A stretch of 64,000 bases of DNA from Luteococcus japonicus (GTDB lineage Bacteria > Actinomycetota > Actinomycetes > Propionibacteriales > Propionibacteriaceae): NCBI RefSeq assembly GCF_003752415.1, contig NZ_RKHG01000001.1, positions 2,046,001 to 2,110,000 of the forward strand, given 5' to 3'. The first letter of the stretch is position 1. Every line of letters starts with the position of its first letter. Made by a program: the position numbers and the translations under genes. This document shows positions 9,155-18,512 of this stretch, piece after piece. Under the pieces are notes generated by a model, which had not been told where the DNA came from, searched no databases, and saw only the letters and a program-made list of their open reading frames with translations.

Positions 9155-9622
9155 GTGAGCCTCCCTGAACCCCGCATCGGCGACGCCGAACGCGACGATG
9201 CCGCCACCCTGCTGCAGGAACACCTCGCGGCCGGACGCATCACGCACGCCGAGTTCGACGAGCGGATCACCGCCGCGCTGGCGGCCCGCACACAGGGTGA
9301 CCTGGACGTCCTCTTCCTGGACCTTCCCGGCCGTCGCCCCGGCCACCAGCGGGCCACCGGCCGCTACGCCCCCACGGGCCAGCCCGGGGAGATGGCACCC
9401 GTCGAGTGGGAGGACCAGCCCAAACCCGAGGCCCCGCGCCCGTGGTGGACGCACTGGGGTCTGCTGGTTCTCCTGGTGGCCCTGTCCGGACCGACGCGCG
9501 GTCGACTGGGGGTCTTCATCCCTCTGGTTGCGGTCTGGGTCTTCTGGCTTGGGCCCGTCGTGGCACAGGCCCAGCACAACCGCCGCTTGGTGAAGGAGCG
9601 GCGCCGCGAAATCGGCCGCTGA
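9155..9622 (+). CDS. DUF1707 membrane protein
   Basis: 155 residues. The first 55 (EPRIGDAERDDAATLLQEHL, AAGRITHAEFDERITAALAA) form the DUF1707 domain, a short SHOCT-like helical module common in actinobacteria. Residues about 100-142 contain two membrane spans ending in a basic tail (RRLVKERRREIGR). Function unknown; such proteins are usually regulatory or scaffold-like. GTG 9155 chosen because it begins directly before the domain. Confidence 0.85.
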   Translation: MSLPEPRIGDAERDDAATLLQEHLAAGRITHAEFDERITAALAARTQGDLDVLFLDLPGRRPGHQRATGRYAPTGQPGEMAPVEWEDQPKPEAPRPWWTHWGLLVLLVALSGPTRGRLGVFIPLVAVWVFWLGPVVAQAQHNRRLVKERRREIGR

Positions 9623-9628
9623 ACCCGT

Positions 9629-9716
9629 CACGTCGCGCCGTATCCTGCACGGTGCGCCAGCACGTGTTCCTTGCGCCCCGACACCCGTCGCGTCGAGCAC
9701 CAAGCGGCGCGACGTG
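9629..9716. terminator. Long inverted repeat between convergent genes
   Basis: CACGTCGCGCCG at 9629-9640 is the exact complement of CGGCGCGACGTG at 9705-9716, separated by 64 bases that contain a further partial copy (ACCCGTCGCGTCGAGC). It lies between the convergent DUF1707 and YdcF-like genes; a transcript-end structure is the simplest reading. Confidence 0.45.
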
Positions 9717-9725
9717 ATGTAGGGC

Positions 9726-10343
9726 TCAGCGCATCATCGCCCAGGCCAGGAAGAGCGGCAGCGGCAGCGTGACCAGGCAGAAGACCAGGACCTGCATGCG
9801 CCAGAATCCCTTCATCACGGCGACGAACTCGCGCAGCATCGCGCTGGGCCAGAAGTAGTCGGCGGTGCGGGTGCCCACCACCTGCACCGGCACCCCGATC
9901 TCGCTGGCCAGCAGGGCAGCGCGCATCGCGTGGTAATTGCTGGTGACGGCCACACCACGGGCCCCGGGGCCCAGCCGGGGATCGGCCAGCATCACGTCGG
10001 TGGTCAGCCGCAGGTTCTGTTCCGTGGTGGCCGACTGGTCCTCCAGCAGCAGGTCCTCGGCAGGAATGCCCCTGTCCAGGGCGTAGCGCGCCATCGCGAC
10101 GGCCTCCGCCACCAGCTCGTCGGATCCCTTGCCGCCACTCATCACCAGCAGCGGGCGACGGCCCGCGGCACGCTCGCGACGGTAGAGGTCCAGCGCACCG
10201 TCGATCCGGCCGGCCAGCAGTGGCGGAACCCGCTCCCTGATCAGACCGGTACCCAGGGTGACGATGTAGTCCGGCTTCGAGGAGCGGGCCAGCCGCTGGT
10301 AGAGCACCCCGTAGCCGACGTGGCCGAAGAAGAGCAGCGCCAC
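9726..10343 (-). CDS. YdcF/SanA-like DUF218 protein, main domain
   Basis: 205 residues containing the DUF218 domain: DYIVTLGTGLIRERVPPLLA, LVMSGGKGSDELVAEAVAM, LLEDQSATTEQNLRLTTDVM, VAVTSNYHAMRAALLA. This family is linked to envelope or vancomycin-sensitivity functions in enterobacteria. A C-terminal membrane span (VLVFCLVTLPLPLFLAWAMM) closes it. Family members of this type normally start with several membrane spans; these are encoded just upstream in a different frame (10344-10623), so this gene appears frameshifted. GTG 10343 could start an independent product. Confidence 0.75.
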   Translation of the reverse strand: MALLFFGHVGYGVLYQRLARSSKPDYIVTLGTGLIRERVPPLLAGRIDGALDLYRRERAAGRRPLLVMSGGKGSDELVAEAVAMARYALDRGIPAEDLLLEDQSATTEQNLRLTTDVMLADPRLGPGARGVAVTSNYHAMRAALLASEIGVPVQVVGTRTADYFWPSAMLREFVAVMKGFWRMQVLVFCLVTLPLPLFLAWAMMR

Positions 10344-10623
10344 CCACCCTCCCGCCGGCCAGGGCCAGCCAGATGGACAGCGGCAGGAAGGAAGGACTCC
10401 ACACCAACAAGCCCAGTGCCAGGGCCATCACCAACAACAACACCACCAGCGTGGCGGCTGTGGGGTCACCGGCCAGGGTCGACGTCACGGCCAGCAGCCC
10501 GACGAACAGTCCGATCCGCCCCGCATTGCGCAGCCTCCGGGCATCGGTGCGCATCCCGCGCCACGTCCACCATCCGGCGGTGGTGGTGGCGAGCAGGCTG
10601 GTCATCAGGACAGCGGGATGCAT
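10344..10623 (-). pseudogene. N-terminal membrane part of the YdcF-like gene, out of frame
   Basis: From ATG 10623 about 93 codons give a membrane-protein N-terminus (MHPAVLMTSLLATTTAGW; RIGLFVGLLAVTSTLAG; AATLVVLLLVMALALGLLVW; FLPLSIWLALAGG) that then reads into meaningless sequence antisense to nothing known. The DUF218 domain resumes in another frame at about 10343. The switch falls in the G-rich stretch GGCGGGAGGGTGGGTGG, a place prone to slippage or sequencing error. Confidence 0.65.
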
Positions 10624-10733
10624 GTGGACAAGACTCCCCGCACGAGCCGTCCGCCCGCATAAACCACCCGGCTGGTCCGGGCCTCATCCCGAGGGATGAC
10701 CACCCGGGCCCCACACGCGTTAGGGTCAGCGTC

Positions 10734-11588
10734 ATGGACGACGAGCTGCCTGAGGTGGTGCGGCAGATCTGTGCGTCCTTCACCCATGCCCTCAACAACA
10801 CCTCCGAGGACCTGCTGGTGGGCCTGTACCTGCGCGGCTCCCTGTGTTGGGGAGAGTTCTTCGAATCCTCCGACGTTGACTTCACCGCCGTTCTGTCCCG
10901 GCGTCCGGGAGTGCATGACCTGCAGGCCCTGGAGTCGGCCCACACCCAGATCTGGTTCGAGTTCCCGGAGCATGACTTCGACGGACACCATGTGGTGCTG
11001 GAGGACCTGCATCATCCCCCCGCCGACTGCCCGCACGTGCCTTGTGCCCATGCCGGAACCTTCACCGCGGCCGGTCTGCAGGACGTGAACCCGGTCAGTT
11101 GGGCCGAGCTGTCCCAGCGCGGCATCCGGGTCACCGGCCGGGACCCCCAGCGCCTGGGCATCGCCCACGACCAGGACCGGCTGCTCGCCTACTCGCGCAA
11201 GAACCTGGACCGCTACTGGGGCCGCACCGCCAAGGAACTCAAGCTGGGGTGGATGCTGGCGGGCCGCCGCGATGACGCGATCGCCTGGTGCACCCTGGGC
11301 GTCGCCCGGCTCCACCACCTGCTGGCCACCGGAGAACTGACCTCGAAGAGTGGTGCCGGGCGCTACATCCTCGACGAACTCGACGAACGCTGGCACCCCC
11401 TGGCCGCCGAGGCACTGCGCATCCGCGAGAGGCCTGACGAACCGTCCACCTACCGCTCCCACTCCCAACGCGGCAAGGATGTTCGTGACTTCGTCGCCTG
11501 GTGCGTCTCCTCGTCCCCCGCGCCTTCTTCCTCGTCCCCCGAGCCTGTCTCCCCATCCCCCGAGCCTGTCGAGGGGACCCATGGTTGA
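10734..11588 (+). CDS. Nucleotidyltransferase, aminoglycoside adenylyltransferase-like
   Basis: 284 residues. The N-terminal domain has the nucleotidyltransferase signature LRGSLCWGEFFESSDVDF (GS, then paired DxD). The helical C-terminal part (NLDRYWGRTAKELKLGWMLA; WCTLGVARLHHLLATGE) resembles ANT(3'')/(9) adenylyltransferases. Whether it inactivates an antibiotic cannot be told from sequence. The last 30 residues are a Ser/Pro/Glu-rich tail produced by copies of the dispersed GAGCCTGTC repeat, and the gene overlaps the next by eight bases, so the tail is probably an accretion. Confidence 0.75.
   Translation: MDDELPEVVRQICASFTHALNNTSEDLLVGLYLRGSLCWGEFFESSDVDFTAVLSRRPGVHDLQALESAHTQIWFEFPEHDFDGHHVVLEDLHHPPADCPHVPCAHAGTFTAAGLQDVNPVSWAELSQRGIRVTGRDPQRLGIAHDQDRLLAYSRKNLDRYWGRTAKELKLGWMLAGRRDDAIAWCTLGVARLHHLLATGELTSKSGAGRYILDELDERWHPLAAEALRIRERPDEPSTYRSHSQRGKDVRDFVAWCVSSSPAPSSSSPEPVSPSPEPVEGTHG
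11540..11574. repeat. Dispersed repeat, copy 2 plus partial copy, inside a coding region
   Basis: CCGAGCCTGTCGAGG at 11560-11574 is a full copy in reverse orientation; 11539-11550 (CCGAGCCTGTCT) is a partial tandem copy. Both lie inside the 3' end of the nucleotidyltransferase gene and encode SPEPV-type residues. Confidence 0.75.
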
Positions 11589-11928
11589 GATGGGGGCCGA
11601 CGAGTTCGAGGAGCTCGTCGCCGAGGCCTTGGAGGAGATCCCCGACGAGCTGATGTCCCTGGTGGACAACTGCCTGCTGATCGTGGAGGACTTCAACGAC
11701 GAGGACCTCACACTGCTGGGCCTCTACGAGGGCATTCCGCTGACCGAGCGGGAGGCCAACTTCACCGGGATGCTCCCGGACCGGATCTTCGTCTACAGGA
11801 TTCCCACGCTGGAGATGTGCCGGGATGCCGACGAGGTGGCCGAGGAGGTGCTCACCACCGTCGTGCACGAGATCGCCCACTTCTTCGGCATCAACGACGA
11901 GCGGCTGCACGAACTGGGCTGGGCTTGA
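11581..11928 (+). CDS. MMP/Zincin-like metallopeptidase family protein
   Basis: 115 residues of the small metallopeptidase family (Zincin_1, DUF1025). The zinc motif HEIAHFFGI is intact at about residues 98-106, preceded by the acidic N-terminus ADEFEELVAEALEEIPDEL and the core YEGIPLTEREANFTGMLPDRIFVYRIP. Proteolytic activity has not been shown for most members. ATG 11581 overlaps the preceding gene by eight bases. Confidence 0.86.
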   Translation: MVEMGADEFEELVAEALEEIPDELMSLVDNCLLIVEDFNDEDLTLLGLYEGIPLTEREANFTGMLPDRIFVYRIPTLEMCRDADEVAEEVLTTVVHEIAHFFGINDERLHELGWA

Positions 11929-11930
11929 TC

Positions 11931-11976
11931 CCACATGGAGCGGCCCCCGACCGAGGTCGGGGGCCGCTCCATGTGG
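11931..11976. terminator. Very strong bidirectional hairpin
   Basis: A perfect 22-bp inverted repeat (left arm begins CCACATGGAGCGGCCCC, right arm ends GGGGCCGCTCCATGTGG) around a two-base centre, between two convergent genes. Typical actinobacterial terminator without U-tract. Confidence 0.88.
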
Positions 11977-11986
11977 CGTGGGGTGG

Positions 11987-12448
11987 TCAGGCGTTGGTGC
12001 CGTCGACCTTGTTGGTCAGGTCCTCGGCCGCGTTGTCGATCTTGGCGCCGGTGCTGCGCTTGGCCTCGGTCTTGTCCAGCGCCTTGGCGATGATCTCCTT
12101 GACCTTGGTCACCACATTCGTGGCCTTGCCCTGGGTCTTGGCGTCGATCGCCTGCGCGGCCTTCTCGACGGTGCTGTCGATCTTCTCGCGGTTCTTGTGG
12201 ACGGCCTCGCCGGCCTTGCTGGCGGCCTGGTCAGCGGCTTCCTTGGCCTTGACCGCCGCCTCCTTGGCCTTGTCCTGGGCTTCCTTGGCCTTGTCCTGGG
12301 CGCCCGCGGTGCCAGCCTTCAGCTGCTCGGCCTTCTCCTGGGCAGCCTTCTTGGCGGCGTCCGCCTGGGCCTTGGCCTTCGCGGCGGCGTCGGCAGCGGC
12401 CTGCTTGGCGGCGTCGGTCTGGTGGGCTTCGTCGTTGAACTGCGTCAT
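11987..12448 (-). CDS. Ala/Lys-rich helical protein, Rv0909-like
   Basis: 153 residues, almost wholly amphipathic helix with imperfect repeats of the type AKEAQDKAKEAAVKAKEAAD. The C-terminal third (KIDSTVEKAAQAIDAKTQGK) resembles Rv0909-family proteins, sometimes annotated as putative antitoxins, and also LEA-like stress proteins. No toxin gene is adjacent. ATG 12448 follows GGAGATGGACC. The function is unknown and the composition makes homology calls weak. Confidence 0.7.
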   Translation of the reverse strand: MTQFNDEAHQTDAAKQAAADAAAKAKAQADAAKKAAQEKAEQLKAGTAGAQDKAKEAQDKAKEAAVKAKEAADQAASKAGEAVHKNREKIDSTVEKAAQAIDAKTQGKATNVVTKVKEIIAKALDKTEAKRSTGAKIDNAAEDLTNKVDGTNA

Positions 12449-12581
12449 GGTCCATCTCCTGATCACGATCGATTGGCCGCTGTGGCCCTCACCTCAACGG
12501 TAGAGGGTGCGGCTGCGCCGGTACAGCAATTCGGGGACGCCCTCAGCGAACAGCCTTGTGAGAGCTGGTCCAGGACCGAAT

Positions 12582-12848
12582 TCAGCGCACTTCGAAGGAG
12601 CCGAGCCCCCGCGGGGTCACTCGTCTCTCCTCCACCCGGTCGACGCGTGCCCACCGAGGGCCTTGGCGGCACCAGTCCAGCAGTTGCTGCACCGGTCCGT
12701 CCTCTCCCTCAGCCCAGAGCTCCACCTTGCCATCGGGCATGTTCCGCACCCAACCGCAGACACCGATCGCCTGGGCCTGCTGCAGGCAGCGCCAACGAAA
12801 CCCGACGCCCTGCACCTGGCCGGAGACCACCGCATGGACTGCCACCAT
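12582..12848 (-). CDS. acyP: Acylphosphatase
   Basis: Hydrolyses acyl phosphates. 88 residues, normal for the family. Both active-site elements are present: the phosphate-binding loop with catalytic arginine in GQVQGVGFRWR, and the asparagine in GVCGWVRNMPDGKVELWAEG. Single-gene unit followed closely by yceI on the same strand (upstream). Confidence 0.93.
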   Translation of the reverse strand: MVAVHAVVSGQVQGVGFRWRCLQQAQAIGVCGWVRNMPDGKVELWAEGEDGPVQQLLDWCRQGPRWARVDRVEERRVTPRGLGSFEVR

Positions 12849-12871
12849 GACCAGCTCCTCGTGGGTGGGGC

Positions 12872-13420
12872 TCAGGACTGCTTGATGGCCGAGATCTCGA
12901 ACTCCAGCGTGACCTTCTCGCTGACCAGCACACCGCCGGTGTCCAGCGCGGCATTCCAGGTGAGGTTGAAGTCACGACGGTTCACCTCGGTGCGGCCCTC
13001 GAAACCGATCCGGTCATTGCCCGACGGGTCCGTGACGGCGCCGGTGAACTCGAAGGGGATGGTCAGGGTCTTCATGACGTCCTTGATGGTCAGGTCACCG
13101 GTGATCTCGACGGTGTCCGAATCGACGGCCTCCACATTCGTGGAGACGAAGGTGATCTTCGGGAACTTCTCGCTCTGGAAGAAGTCCTCGCCGGCCAGGT
13201 GGGCGTCGCGGTCCGCGGTGCCGGTGCTGACGCTGGCGACGTCGATGTCCACGGTCACGCTGCTGGTCTGCGGCGCGGAGCCGTGCACCTGGGCCGTGCC
13301 GGAGAAGCTGGTGAAGATGCCGCGAACCTTGGTGATCATGGCGTGCCGGGCGACGAAGGCCAGGCTCGAATGCGTGGTGTCGAGCACATAGGTGCCCTCG
13401 AGGCTGGTCATGTCTGTCAT
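12872..13420 (-). CDS. YceI family lipid-binding protein
   Basis: 182 residues forming a lipocalin-like barrel that binds isoprenoid chains in known members. Conserved start YVLDTTHSSLAFVARHAMITKVRG and later DLTIKDVMKTLTIPFEFTG, EVNRRDFNLTW. No signal peptide is seen, so probably cytosolic as in many actinobacteria. Start ATG 13420 (MTDMTSLEG) follows GAAGGAAAG. Divergent from the subtilase gene with about 75 bases between. Confidence 0.9.
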   Translation of the reverse strand: MTDMTSLEGTYVLDTTHSSLAFVARHAMITKVRGIFTSFSGTAQVHGSAPQTSSVTVDIDVASVSTGTADRDAHLAGEDFFQSEKFPKITFVSTNVEAVDSDTVEITGDLTIKDVMKTLTIPFEFTGAVTDPSGNDRIGFEGRTEVNRRDFNLTWNAALDTGGVLVSEKVTLEFEISAIKQS

Positions 13421-13497
13421 GTCTTTCCTTCTTTCGACGACGAGGAATCGCTGGTTACAGTGAAGCAGCAAGACCATCCCCTTCCCCAAAGGCAGCA

Positions 13498-14970
13498 ATG
13501 TTCCTCACCACGAGCTTCCGCCGGGTCCTGTCGGTCCTCGTCACGCTGGGCACCCTCCTCGCGGCCGGGCTTGCCACCGCCCCTGCCGAGGCGGCGCCCC
13601 AGCCCAAGACACGCTGGATCGTGCGTTTCGCCACCCAGGACGCCATGCGCACGGTGCAGGCCTCCAGCGATGCCACGGCGCCGGGGCGTGCCCGGCACGT
13701 CTTCCGTCAGGCCTTCCCCGGTGTGGCCACGTCGATGACGGCCAGCCAGGCCGCCCGGCTGCGCAAGCTTCCCGGGGTGCTCTCGGTGAGGCCGGACCGC
13801 CGGATCCGCGCCTTCGACGTGCAGAACAATCCTCCACGGGGCCTGGACCGGGTGGACCAGCGCACCTCGCAGGCCACCCGCACCTACACCAGCACGAAGA
13901 CCGGTGAGGGAGTGACCGCCTACATCGTCGACTCGGGCATCAACCGCGCCCACACGGACTTCACGGGGCGGCTCAGTTCCGGCCCCAACTACGACCTGCC
14001 CGGCACCCCACCCGACGACTGCGCCGGGCACGGCACCCACGTCGCCGGAATCCTCGCCGGTACCCGCCATGGTGTGGCCAAGAAGGCCCGCATCGTGCCC
14101 ATCCGCGTCCTGGACTGCGATTCCGGCGGCTTCGAGTCCGACACGCTGGCGGCCCTGGACTGGGTGGTGGCCAACCACGCCGCGGGCAAGCCCGCCGTGC
14201 TGAACATGAGCCTGGGCGGTGACGCCAGCACCGAGATGACCGCCGCAGTGAAGCGGGTCCTGGCCGACGGGGTGACCGTGGTCGGGGCCGCGGGCAATGC
14301 CCCACCGGATGGCAAGCCCACCTCCGCCTGCAATGTCAGCCCCGCCAACCTGCCCGCCGTCATCACCGTCGCGAATTCCTCGGTCTGGAACCGCCAGTCA
14401 CCCACCAGCAACTACGGCAGCTGCGTGGACCTATACGCCCCGGGCGAGGACATCACGTCGGCCTGGATCGGCAGTTCGACGGCAGTGGCGCAGAATTCCG
14501 GCACGTCGATGGCCGCACCCTTCGTCTCCGGCCTGGCCGCCCTGGTGGCCCAGGCCCGCCCCACCTGGACCCCGGCACAGGTCGCGGCACAGGTCACGGC
14601 CCAGGCGACCCCCAATGTCATCGCCAACCCGACCTCGGGAACGCCGAACCGGATGATCAACACCCTGAGCACCGTCACCCCCGGCATGATCGAGAAGGCT
14701 CCCCGTCCCACCATCTCGGGCACGACGCAGGTGGGCCAGACCCTGACCTCCAGCGCCGGGACCTGGGGAGTGGGCAGCGTCGCACTGACGCGCCAGTGGT
14801 TCCGCTTCGACGCCGCCGGCAAGCAGACCCTCATCACGGGAGCCACCGGGGCCACCCATCGCCTGACATCCGCGGACCGTGGCCACACCATCAAGGTGCT
14901 CGTCACGGGGCGCAAGCCCAACTACGCATCAAAGTGGGTGTGGTCAGCCGGTACACGGACCGTGGCCTGA
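13498..14970 (+). CDS. Secreted subtilisin-like serine protease (S8)
   Basis: 490 residues. A Sec signal peptide (FRRVLSVLVTLGTLLAAG, cleavage near AEA-AP) is followed by an inhibitor I9-type propeptide (RWIVRFATQDAM...LRKLPGVLSVRPDRRI) and the peptidase domain with the full triad: Asp in AYIVDSGIN, His in GHGTHVAGILAG, Ser in SGTSMAAPFVSGLAALV. The last 95 residues (PTISGTTQVGQTLTSSAGTW) form an Ig-like surface domain often found in actinobacterial secreted proteins. Likely an extracellular protease. ATG 13498 is preceded by AAAGGCAGCA. Confidence 0.93.
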   Translation: MFLTTSFRRVLSVLVTLGTLLAAGLATAPAEAAPQPKTRWIVRFATQDAMRTVQASSDATAPGRARHVFRQAFPGVATSMTASQAARLRKLPGVLSVRPDRRIRAFDVQNNPPRGLDRVDQRTSQATRTYTSTKTGEGVTAYIVDSGINRAHTDFTGRLSSGPNYDLPGTPPDDCAGHGTHVAGILAGTRHGVAKKARIVPIRVLDCDSGGFESDTLAALDWVVANHAAGKPAVLNMSLGGDASTEMTAAVKRVLADGVTVVGAAGNAPPDGKPTSACNVSPANLPAVITVANSSVWNRQSPTSNYGSCVDLYAPGEDITSAWIGSSTAVAQNSGTSMAAPFVSGLAALVAQARPTWTPAQVAAQVTAQATPNVIANPTSGTPNRMINTLSTVTPGMIEKAPRPTISGTTQVGQTLTSSAGTWGVGSVALTRQWFRFDAAGKQTLITGATGATHRLTSADRGHTIKVLVTGRKPNYASKWVWSAGTRTVA

Positions 14971-15167
14971 CCACACGGCGACCACCTAAGGGCCACCCCG
15001 CTCACCGGCGGCGGCGGTCCGCACCGTAGACTGCTGCGATTTCGCAGTGGGCTACAAGGCTGTATCGTGTGCCACATCCGCTGGCAATGACCGCCAGTGC
15101 GCTGTGCCTACGCACGTCTTTTGACTCGGCCGGAGCCCCAGGGACTCCGTTCAAGGAGGAACCGTTC

Positions 15168-16448
<1,281 letters not shown>

Positions 16449-16467
16449 CGCACCGCTGCTTTCCAGA

Positions 16468-16497
16468 CAGGGGCTCCACCTCAGGGTGGGGCCCCTG
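16468..16497 (+). terminator. Terminator of citrate synthase gene
   Basis: CAGGGGCTCCACC / GGTGGGGCCCCTG, a near-perfect GC-rich stem with a short loop, 20 bases after the gltA stop. Confidence 0.75.
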
Positions 16498-16539
16498 TTC
16501 GCGTCCCACCCCGACGTCCGAGCCCACACACACCGGTGG

Positions 16540-16554
16540 CCGAGCCTGTCGAGG
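16540..16554. repeat. Dispersed 15-bp repeat, copy 3
   Basis: CCGAGCCTGTCGAGG (reverse orientation), intergenic between gltA and the next gene. Confidence 0.75.
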
Positions 16555-16616
16555 CCCCATTCCGCCGTCGGCGATATGCCTTCCCCACCCGCCGACGAGA
16601 GCTCCACACTGAGGTC

Positions 16617-17177
16617 ATGACCCAGTTCACGCAGCAAGAGTCCGAAGCCATCCGCAATGGTGCGATGGGTGCCGTCGCCCTGGTCTCCCAGGCCGAGCCC
16701 GGCTTCCTCGCGACCTTCAAGGAGTCCATGGCAGCCTCCAAGGCGCTGGCCTCCGCTCCCGCCGAGTTCACGCAGCTGATGAAGAGTGGCATGACGATGC
16801 CGCCGGCCGCCTCCAGCAAGGAGGAGATGGTCAGCAAGCTGCTGGGCAACCTCCGTGAAGCCGTCCAGGTGGCCAGCAAGGACGAGGCCACGCTGGCCGC
16901 CCTGAAGAACTACGTGACGGCCGCAACCCAGCAGGTCGCCGAGGCCGCCAAGGGTGTCTCCCCCGAGGAGACCGCGATGATCGAACAAATCCAGGCCGTC
17001 CTCAACCAGGCTCCTGCCGCTACACCGGAAGCCCCCGCCGCGCCCGCCGAGCAGGCTCAGGCCACTCCCGCCGAGCAGGCCCCTGCCCGGCCGGCCGCCC
17101 CGGTGGAGAACCCGCCCCAGGCGACGGCCGAGAACCCGGCCGGGCAGGCCGAGCTGAAGTGGCCCACCCAGGGCTGA
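16617..17177 (+). CDS. Hypothetical helical protein with Pro/Ala-rich tail
   Basis: 186 residues, family not recognised. Residues 1-130 are predicted helical and soluble (TQFTQQESEAIRNGAMGAV; EMVSKLLGNLREAVQVASKD); residues about 135-186 are rich in Ala, Pro and Glu (APAAPAEQAQATPAEQAP), a flexible linker-like tail. No signal peptide or membrane span. ATG 16617 has a weak GAGG upstream. Confidence 0.72.
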   Translation: MTQFTQQESEAIRNGAMGAVALVSQAEPGFLATFKESMAASKALASAPAEFTQLMKSGMTMPPAASSKEEMVSKLLGNLREAVQVASKDEATLAALKNYVTAATQQVAEAAKGVSPEETAMIEQIQAVLNQAPAATPEAPAAPAEQAQATPAEQAPARPAAPVENPPQATAENPAGQAELKWPTQG

Positions 17178-17197
17178 TCCCGCACATCCGAGCACAC

Positions 17198-17232
17198 GGG
17201 GCGGGCCCGGCCACTGTGGTCGGGCCCGCCCC
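17198..17232. terminator. Bidirectional terminator hairpin
   Basis: Perfect 12-bp stem GGGGCGGGCCCG / CGGGCCCGCCCC with an 11-base loop between convergent genes. Confidence 0.8.
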
Positions 17233-17244
17233 GCAGTTCGTCTC

Positions 17245-18237
17245 TCAGAAGTCGAAACGCTCGGCGTGCAGCTGCGCCTGCGCAATCCCGGCGGCCCGGG
17301 CATCTGCCTCCACCAGCTCCATCCAGGACCGCGGGCCACAGAGGTAGACATCGGCCTGGCCAAGCCAGGGCGCCAGGTCCGTCAGGCGCAGGTCCTGACC
17401 GGCCGGCACCCAGGAGTCCCCACGCGGCCCGGTGAGCATGACCAGGTGGGCACCCTTCGCGGCGCACAGGGTCTGCACCTCGTCGAGGTGGTAGAGCTCC
17501 TCCGGAGCCGAGGCCCGCAAGACCACCAATGACCGGCCAGGCAGGGTGTCGGTCTCCTCCAGCACGGCCCGCACCGGAGCAATGCCGACGCCCGAGCCCA
17601 CCAGCACCACCGCGTCCCGGGTCCGCGCCCGTGCGGTGAAGACCCCGTAGGGACCTTGGACGCTCACCCTCGTGCCCGGCTTCAGCTCCATCATCCGGGC
17701 GGTGCCGCGGCCAAGACTGCGGACCGTGATCCGCAGGCTGTTGCCCCTTGGTGCGGCGGACAGGCTGAAGGGGTGCTGCTGGCCCACCAGCGACGGGGTC
17801 CAGAAGCGCCAGTGCAGGAACTGGCCGGCGGCGACGTCGAGGCGGTCCACACCCCGGCCGGTGATCGTGATGGCCACCACGTCGTCGGCGAGCTCCTCCA
17901 CCCTGCTGACCCGGAGCCCCAGCCGCAACGAACGCACCAGGGGCAACAGCACCCGGTAGGCCAACAGGCTGAAGGTGGTGGCGGCGTAGAGACCGATCCA
18001 CCACGCCCGCGCCCAGCCGGTCTCGAACATGTTGTCCATCGTGAACTGGTGCGGGATGCTCAACGCGACGGCCAGGTAGGTGGTCAGGTGTACTGCGTGC
18101 CACAACTCATAGGGCAGGTGCTGGCGCACGGCCAGGATGATCGACGTGATGCTGCGCCCAGCTCCATGCGGCGGACGGACGACGTGGTGCGCACGCCGGT
18201 GGCGCTGCGGGCAAGGATGCTGGAACTCATGCTCCAA
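17245..18237 (-). CDS. Ferric-reductase-like flavocytochrome, N-terminally truncated
   Basis: About 300 recognisable residues: two remaining membrane helices with heme-ligand-type histidines (ELWHAVHLTTYLAVALSIPHQF; WWIGLYAATTFSLLAYRVLL), then a ferredoxin-reductase module with FAD motif HPFSLSAAP, GPYGVF, the NAD(P)-binding GSGVGIAPVRAVL and YLCGPRSWMELV. Intact relatives are about 420-450 residues with six helices; the first four are missing. The first 30 codons (after ATG 18237) look like random sequence up to a probable junction near 18150. No in-frame start with a good ribosome site is seen, so this may be a pseudogene. Confidence 0.75.
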   Translation of the reverse strand: MEHEFQHPCPQRHRRAHHVVRPPHGAGRSITSIILAVRQHLPYELWHAVHLTTYLAVALSIPHQFTMDNMFETGWARAWWIGLYAATTFSLLAYRVLLPLVRSLRLGLRVSRVEELADDVVAITITGRGVDRLDVAAGQFLHWRFWTPSLVGQQHPFSLSAAPRGNSLRITVRSLGRGTARMMELKPGTRVSVQGPYGVFTARARTRDAVVLVGSGVGIAPVRAVLEETDTLPGRSLVVLRASAPEELYHLDEVQTLCAAKGAHLVMLTGPRGDSWVPAGQDLRLTDLAPWLGQADVYLCGPRSWMELVEADARAAGIAQAQLHAERFDF

Positions 18238-18335
18238 GGCTGATGGCGAAGCCTATGAGGAGGCTGTGCCCTCCGTGTGGTGTGGCTGCGAACCGACGCA
18301 CCCCCGTGCCCCGGCGGTGGATCCCCGACGGCTGG

Positions 18336-18500
18336 TCACCGGGCCTGCTGCTCGGCCATCTGGGCGCGCACGGCGTCCATGTCCAGGCCCCGGATCTGCT
18401 CGATGAGCTGGTCCAGTACGGCGGCCGGGAGCGCGCCGGACTCCCGGAAGACCGGGCTGCCGTCGCGGAAGGCCATCAGGGTGGGGATGGCCTGGCCCAA
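18336..18500 (-). pseudogene. Thioredoxin C-terminal fragment
   Basis: Codons ending at the TGA at 18336 read IPTLMAFRDGSPVFRESGAL then PAAVLDQLIEQIRGLDMDAV, the last 50 residues of a thioredoxin: the cis-proline of IPT and the following strand-helix are typical. The N-terminal half with the WCGPC active site is absent; upstream the frame runs antisense to the DUF2202 gene. A truncated remnant. Confidence 0.72.
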
Positions 18501-18512
18501 CCCGCCCAGAAG

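Noticed and set aside
11987-12448. Toxin-antitoxin pair with the Rv0909-like protein
   Set aside because: No candidate toxin gene adjoins it; the neighbours are acylphosphatase and a metallopeptidase.
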